Below are positions 6,086 through 8,631 of a stretch of DNA of 8,631 nucleotides, in pieces. Below the pieces are notes generated by a model. The model did no database searches. It worked only from the letters and a program-made list of their open reading frames with translations, and was not told where the DNA came from. Source of the stretch: an uncultured Pedobacter sp. (GTDB lineage Bacteria; Bacteroidota; Bacteroidia; Sphingobacteriales; Sphingobacteriaceae); assembly GCA_946478755.1 (NCBI GenBank), contig CAMLDJ010000240.1, positions 1 to 8,631 of the forward strand. The letters run 5' to 3'. How positions within the stretch are numbered: the first letter of the stretch is position 1; each line of letters starts with the position of its first letter. Made by a program: the position numbers and the translations under genes.

Positions 6086-7042
6086 ATGGAATACAGACGT
6101 TTAGGAAAATCCGGTCTGCAGCTGAGTGCATTATCGCTGGGTAGCTGGCTTACCTTCGGAAACCAGATCAGCGATCAGACCGCAGATGAGCTGATGGGTA
6201 TCGCTTATGATGCGGGTGTCAATTTCTTCGACAATGCTGAAGGCTATGCCGCCGGCAAATCGGAAATTGTAATGGGAAAAATATTAAAATCACACAAATG
6301 GGAACGGGAATCTTTTGTCGTTTCCAGTAAGGTGTATTTTGGAGCCGAAAACAAAGGCCCCAATAGGGTGGGCCTGTCACGTAAACACGTTATAGAGGCT
6401 TGCAACGGTGCATTAGCGAGATTGCAAGTGGATTACCTGGACCTTTACTTCTGCCACCGGCCCGACAAGAGTACACCGATAGAAGAAACCGTCTGGGCCA
6501 TGAATACCCTGCTGCAGCAAGGAAAGATCCTGTATTGGGGGACATCCGAGTGGAGCGCTGCGGAGATCATGGAAGCCATTCGTGCCGCAAAACAATATCA
6601 CCTGATCGGGCCCACGATGGAACAGCCACAGTACAACCTGATGGAACGCAATAAATTGGAAAAGGAATACCTCCTGCTCTTTCAGGAATACGGCCTGGGT
6701 ACCACCATCTGGTCGCCTCTGGCCTCTGGTCTGCTGTCGGGCAAGTATACCTCCCGGGAAACACAAGATACACGTCTGGAACTGAAAGGAATGGAGTGGT
6801 TGAAGGATGCGGTATTAAACGAGGATAAGTTGCAGAAGGCCCGGCAGCTGCAAACGCTGGCCGACGAGCTGGAAGTGCCCCTTGCCCGGCTTTCTCTGGC
6901 ATGGTGCCTGAAAAACCCTCATGTAAGCACCGTAATTCTGGGTGCCTCGAAACCAGCACAGTTAAAAGAAAACTTAACTGCGCTGGAAGTCCTGCCCTTG
7001 CTTACCGATGCCGTAATGGAAAAAATCGAAGAAATTGTGTAG
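6086..7042 (+). CDS. Aldo/keto reductase, Kv-beta/YghZ-like
   Basis: This 318-aa NADPH-dependent oxidoreductase has the (beta/alpha)8 aldo/keto reductase fold and is cytoplasmic. The start MEYRRLGKSGLQLSALSLG and the GSWLTFGNQIS segment resemble the Kv-channel beta-subunit group. The catalytic tetrad is readable: D49 and Y54 in FFDNAEGY, K82 in SSKVYFG, and H124 in YFCHRPD. Cofactor-binding segments follow: GTSEW (152-156), SPLASGLLSGK (210-220), and LGASKPAQLKEN (285-296). Eukaryotic Kv-beta proteins have Asn at the fourth tetrad position, whereas this has the ordinary His, so a normal carbonyl reductase activity is expected. Substrate is unknown. The frame is open back to 5942, but ATG 6086 is chosen because it gives the family N-terminus and lies downstream of the promoter. 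The gene appears to be monocistronic and ends before a hairpin-rich convergent region. Confidence 0.95.
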   Translation: MEYRRLGKSGLQLSALSLGSWLTFGNQISDQTADELMGIAYDAGVNFFDNAEGYAAGKSEIVMGKILKSHKWERESFVVSSKVYFGAENKGPNRVGLSRKHVIEACNGALARLQVDYLDLYFCHRPDKSTPIEETVWAMNTLLQQGKILYWGTSEWSAAEIMEAIRAAKQYHLIGPTMEQPQYNLMERNKLEKEYLLLFQEYGLGTTIWSPLASGLLSGKYTSRETQDTRLELKGMEWLKDAVLNEDKLQKARQLQTLADELEVPLARLSLAWCLKNPHVSTVILGASKPAQLKENLTALEVLPLLTDAVMEKIEEIV

Positions 7043-7055
7043 ACCAGGCCAAAAA

Positions 7056-7111
7056 TAGTTCAGTTCTAGCCAGATTCGGCAGTCCCCGATCAGCACAGTT
7101 GGTCTGAACTA
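7056..7111 (+). repeat. Nested stem-loop downstream of the aldo/keto reductase
   Basis: TAGTTCAG (7056-7063) and CTGAACTA (7104-7111) are perfect 8-bp inverted arms. Within the 40-nt loop, GAT(T)CGG and CCGATC form a second 6-bp hairpin with one bulged T. AGACCA (7041-7046) could alternatively pair with TGGTCT (7100-7105), competing with the outer stem. It may be a structured 3' untranslated region; no known RNA family is recognised. Confidence 0.35.
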
Positions 7112-7116
7112 CAGAA

Positions 7117-7162
7117 GGGCGTCAGAAAGTGTTGGGATAACCCCCAACAATTTTGACGCCCC
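7117..7162. terminator. Probable terminator between convergent genes
   Basis: GGGCGTCA (7117-7124) pairs with TGACGCCC (7154-7161), and GTTGGG (7131-7136) pairs with CCCAAC (7143-7148). The two stems are separated by a small internal loop, and the apical loop is about 6 nt. The GC-rich base is followed on the plus strand by CTTTATATATA, so the U tract is weak. It is placed where both the aldo/keto reductase (plus) and gap (minus) need to end. It may work in both directions. Confidence 0.7.
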
Positions 7163-7183
7163 TTTATATATACTGTTATGAAA

Positions 7184-8631
7184 TTAATAGTAGGTGAGTC
7201 GGATCACACCGGCCATTTTCTTGGCCAGGCGTATGACCTGCCTGGTATAGCCATACTCATTATCGTACCATGCATACAGGACAACGGACTTATTGTCTCT
7301 CGAAACAATTGTTGCCGGTCCATCAATGATGGCAGCATGACTGTTACCAATCAGATCCGAGCTGACCAGCTCATTGGATATGGAGTATTCAATCTGCTCG
7401 GACAGATCGCCAAACAAGGACGCTTGTTTAAGGACCTCCGCGATTTCTTCCCTGGAGGTTACCTTGTTTAAAGACAGGTTCAATATCGCCAGTGATACAT
7501 TTGGTGTAGGCACACGTACGGCATTGCCTGTCAGCTTCCCGCCCAGGTGAGGAATTACCTTCGCTACCGCCTTGTCTGCCCCGGTTTCTGTAATGACCAG
7601 GTTTAAAGCGGCCGAACGGCCCCTCCTGTACTTTTTATGATAGTTGTCCAGTAAATTCTGGTCATTGGTATAAGAGTGTACGGTCTCTATGTGTCCTTTT
7701 TCTATACCGAAAGCATCGTCAACGATCTTGAGTACAGGAACAATCGCATTTGTTGTGCAGGAAGCATTCGATAAAATGGTTTCCACATCAAAATCAATCT
7801 GGGTATCATTTATTCCTGCGACTACATTGGGGATATCACCTTTAGCAGGAGCGGTGAGCAGCACCTTTGCAATGCCTTTCGACTTAAGATGTTGGCTCAG
7901 TCCTGCGCGGTCGCGATAGATCCCAGTGTTGTCTATTAAAAGTGCGTCCTGAATGCCATAGGTGGTGTAATCTACAGATTCTCGCGAAGCCGCCTGAATA
8001 AAATGGACAGTTTGTCCGTTAATAATCAAGGCCCTGTTCTCAAAATCTTCGACGATGGTGCCATTAAAGGGCCCGTGAATAGAATCGGTACGAAGCAGTT
8101 CCGCTCTTTTGATCAGTTCTTCATCGCTATAACTTCGGGTTACAATTGCCCTCAGGCGAAGTTGTTCGCCTTTTCCAGCCTGCAGGATTAACTCGCGTGC
8201 AGCAATCCTGCCTATTCTGCCAAAACCAAACAGCACGACATCCACAGGTTTTAAGCTGATCTTATCTTTTCCAATATGTTTGCCGAGTTTGTTTACCACA
8301 AAGTCCTGAATAGAAGCGTAATTGCTGTTGTCTCCCAGCCATTCCGAGGCCAGCCGGCCTACATCTACTCTTGAAGGGGCAAGGTTGCACTTAACAATGG
8401 CGGCAGCCAGCTCCAATGTGGTATAGATACTAATATCTTTGCCACTGATTTCTTTTGCATACTGATGATGCGCCAGGATCGCGCTGCTGCCAACATCGAA
8501 TAAAGGCTTTCGGAATAATACAAGCTCAACTGATCTGTCGAACCACAGCTGGCCTACAATATTGATCAGTTCAATTGCTTTCTTTTCTTTTTCAATCCAG
8601 CTTTGAAACTCGGATTGGTACTTGTTTAACA
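7184..8631 (-). CDS. gap: Long-form glyceraldehyde-3-phosphate dehydrogenase, start codon split by window edge
   Basis: GAPDH oxidises glyceraldehyde-3-phosphate to 1,3-bisphosphoglycerate with NAD(P)+ in glycolysis or gluconeogenesis and is cytoplasmic. The frame stays open to the window end, and its last two bases read TG on the minus strand. An ATG at 8630-8632 would give 482 aa, the usual length of the Bacteroidota long form; normal GAPDH is about 335. Residues 1-130 are an extra, mostly helical N-terminal region (LNKYQSEFESWIEKEKKAIE and so on). The Rossmann motif GFGRIGR is at 136-142, catalytic Cys292 in SNASCTTN and His319 in HSYTND. TTG 8416 is not a credible start, since the frame upstream reads as family sequence. 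Where NAD-type enzymes have an Asp after strand 2 (AIND), this has AIVTR, which hints at NADP use (inference). Its promoter lies outside the window. Confidence 0.95.
   Translation of the reverse strand, partial: LNKYQSEFQSWIEKEKKAIELINIVGQLWFDRSVELVLFRKPLFDVGSSAILAHHQYAKEISGKDISIYTTLELAAAIVKCNLAPSRVDVGRLASEWLGDNSNYASIQDFVVNKLGKHIGKDKISLKPVDVVLFGFGRIGRIAARELILQAGKGEQLRLRAIVTRSYSDEELIKRAELLRTDSIHGPFNGTIVEDFENRALIINGQTVHFIQAASRESVDYTTYGIQDALLIDNTGIYRDRAGLSQHLKSKGIAKVLLTAPAKGDIPNVVAGINDTQIDFDVETILSNASCTTNAIVPVLKIVDDAFGIEKGHIETVHSYTNDQNLLDNYHKKYRRGRSAALNLVITETGADKAVAKVIPHLGGKLTGNAVRVPTPNVSLAILNLSLNKVTSREEIAEVLKQASLFGDLSEQIEYSISNELVSSDLIGNSHAAIIDGPATIVSRDNKSVVLYAWYDNEYGYTRQVIRLAKKMAGVIRLTYY

Noticed and set aside
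6413..6959. Open frames of 117 and 130 codons on the minus strand inside the aldo/keto reductase gene
   Set aside because: Their translations are low-complexity, rich in Pro, Arg and Cys, and match no fold. They lie wholly antisense to a clear gene with intact motifs.
1..8631. Mobile element, CRISPR array, phage, toxin-antitoxin or defence genes
   Set aside because: No transposase, integrase, regularly spaced repeats, tRNA or att-like repeats, or recognisable defence motifs were found on either strand.

Overview
The window reads as chromosomal DNA of a Bacteroidota bacterium, most likely a Sphingobacteriaceae or Pedobacter-like species. The evidence is promoter elements of the Bacteroidota type (TAnnTTTG at -7, with TTG or TTTG at about -33), almost no Shine-Dalgarno sequences, lipoprotein proteases of S41 and M28 type typical of that phylum, and a long (about 482 aa) glyceraldehyde-3-phosphate dehydrogenase with the extra N-terminal region common there. 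Genus-level placement is inference; no rRNA or other marker gene is present.

Layout from left to right. (1) 1-1103, minus: sucC, succinyl-CoA synthetase beta subunit, cut at its C-terminal end by the window edge. (2) 1104-1347: divergent intergenic region with a well-formed sucC promoter, a 17-bp palindrome and a -7 element for the genes to the right. (3) 1348-2917, plus: a tight three-gene unit. It holds a LolD-type ABC ATPase, a 102-aa protein that looks like a lone pre-ATP-grasp (Rossmann-like) domain, and a 202-aa HAD-like protein that has lost nearly all catalytic residues. (4) 2959-4584, plus: an S41 (C-terminal processing peptidase family) lipoprotein with its own -7 element. (5) 4585-4731: intergenic region with a long imperfect hairpin. 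(6) 4732-4998, plus: an 88-aa uncharacterised protein, convergent with (7) 5003-5962, minus: an M28 zinc aminopeptidase-like lipoprotein. (8) 5963-6085: divergent region with a promoter and a small leader hairpin. (9) 6086-7042, plus: an aldo/keto reductase related to the Kv-beta/YghZ group. (10) 7043-7183: convergent intergenic region with two stem-loops, the second a likely terminator. (11) 7184-8631, minus: the long GAPDH, complete except probably for the first base of its start codon.

Most genes are ordinary central metabolism (sucC, gap) or envelope proteolysis. The part most worth a second look is the lolD unit. An ATPase that normally works with LolC/LolE permeases in outer-membrane lipoprotein release is here translationally coupled to two small proteins. 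Both look like enzyme folds stripped of catalytic function, and no permease is adjacent. No mobile element, CRISPR array, tRNA, rRNA or phage gene was seen. There is no gene-free stretch longer than about 245 bases.
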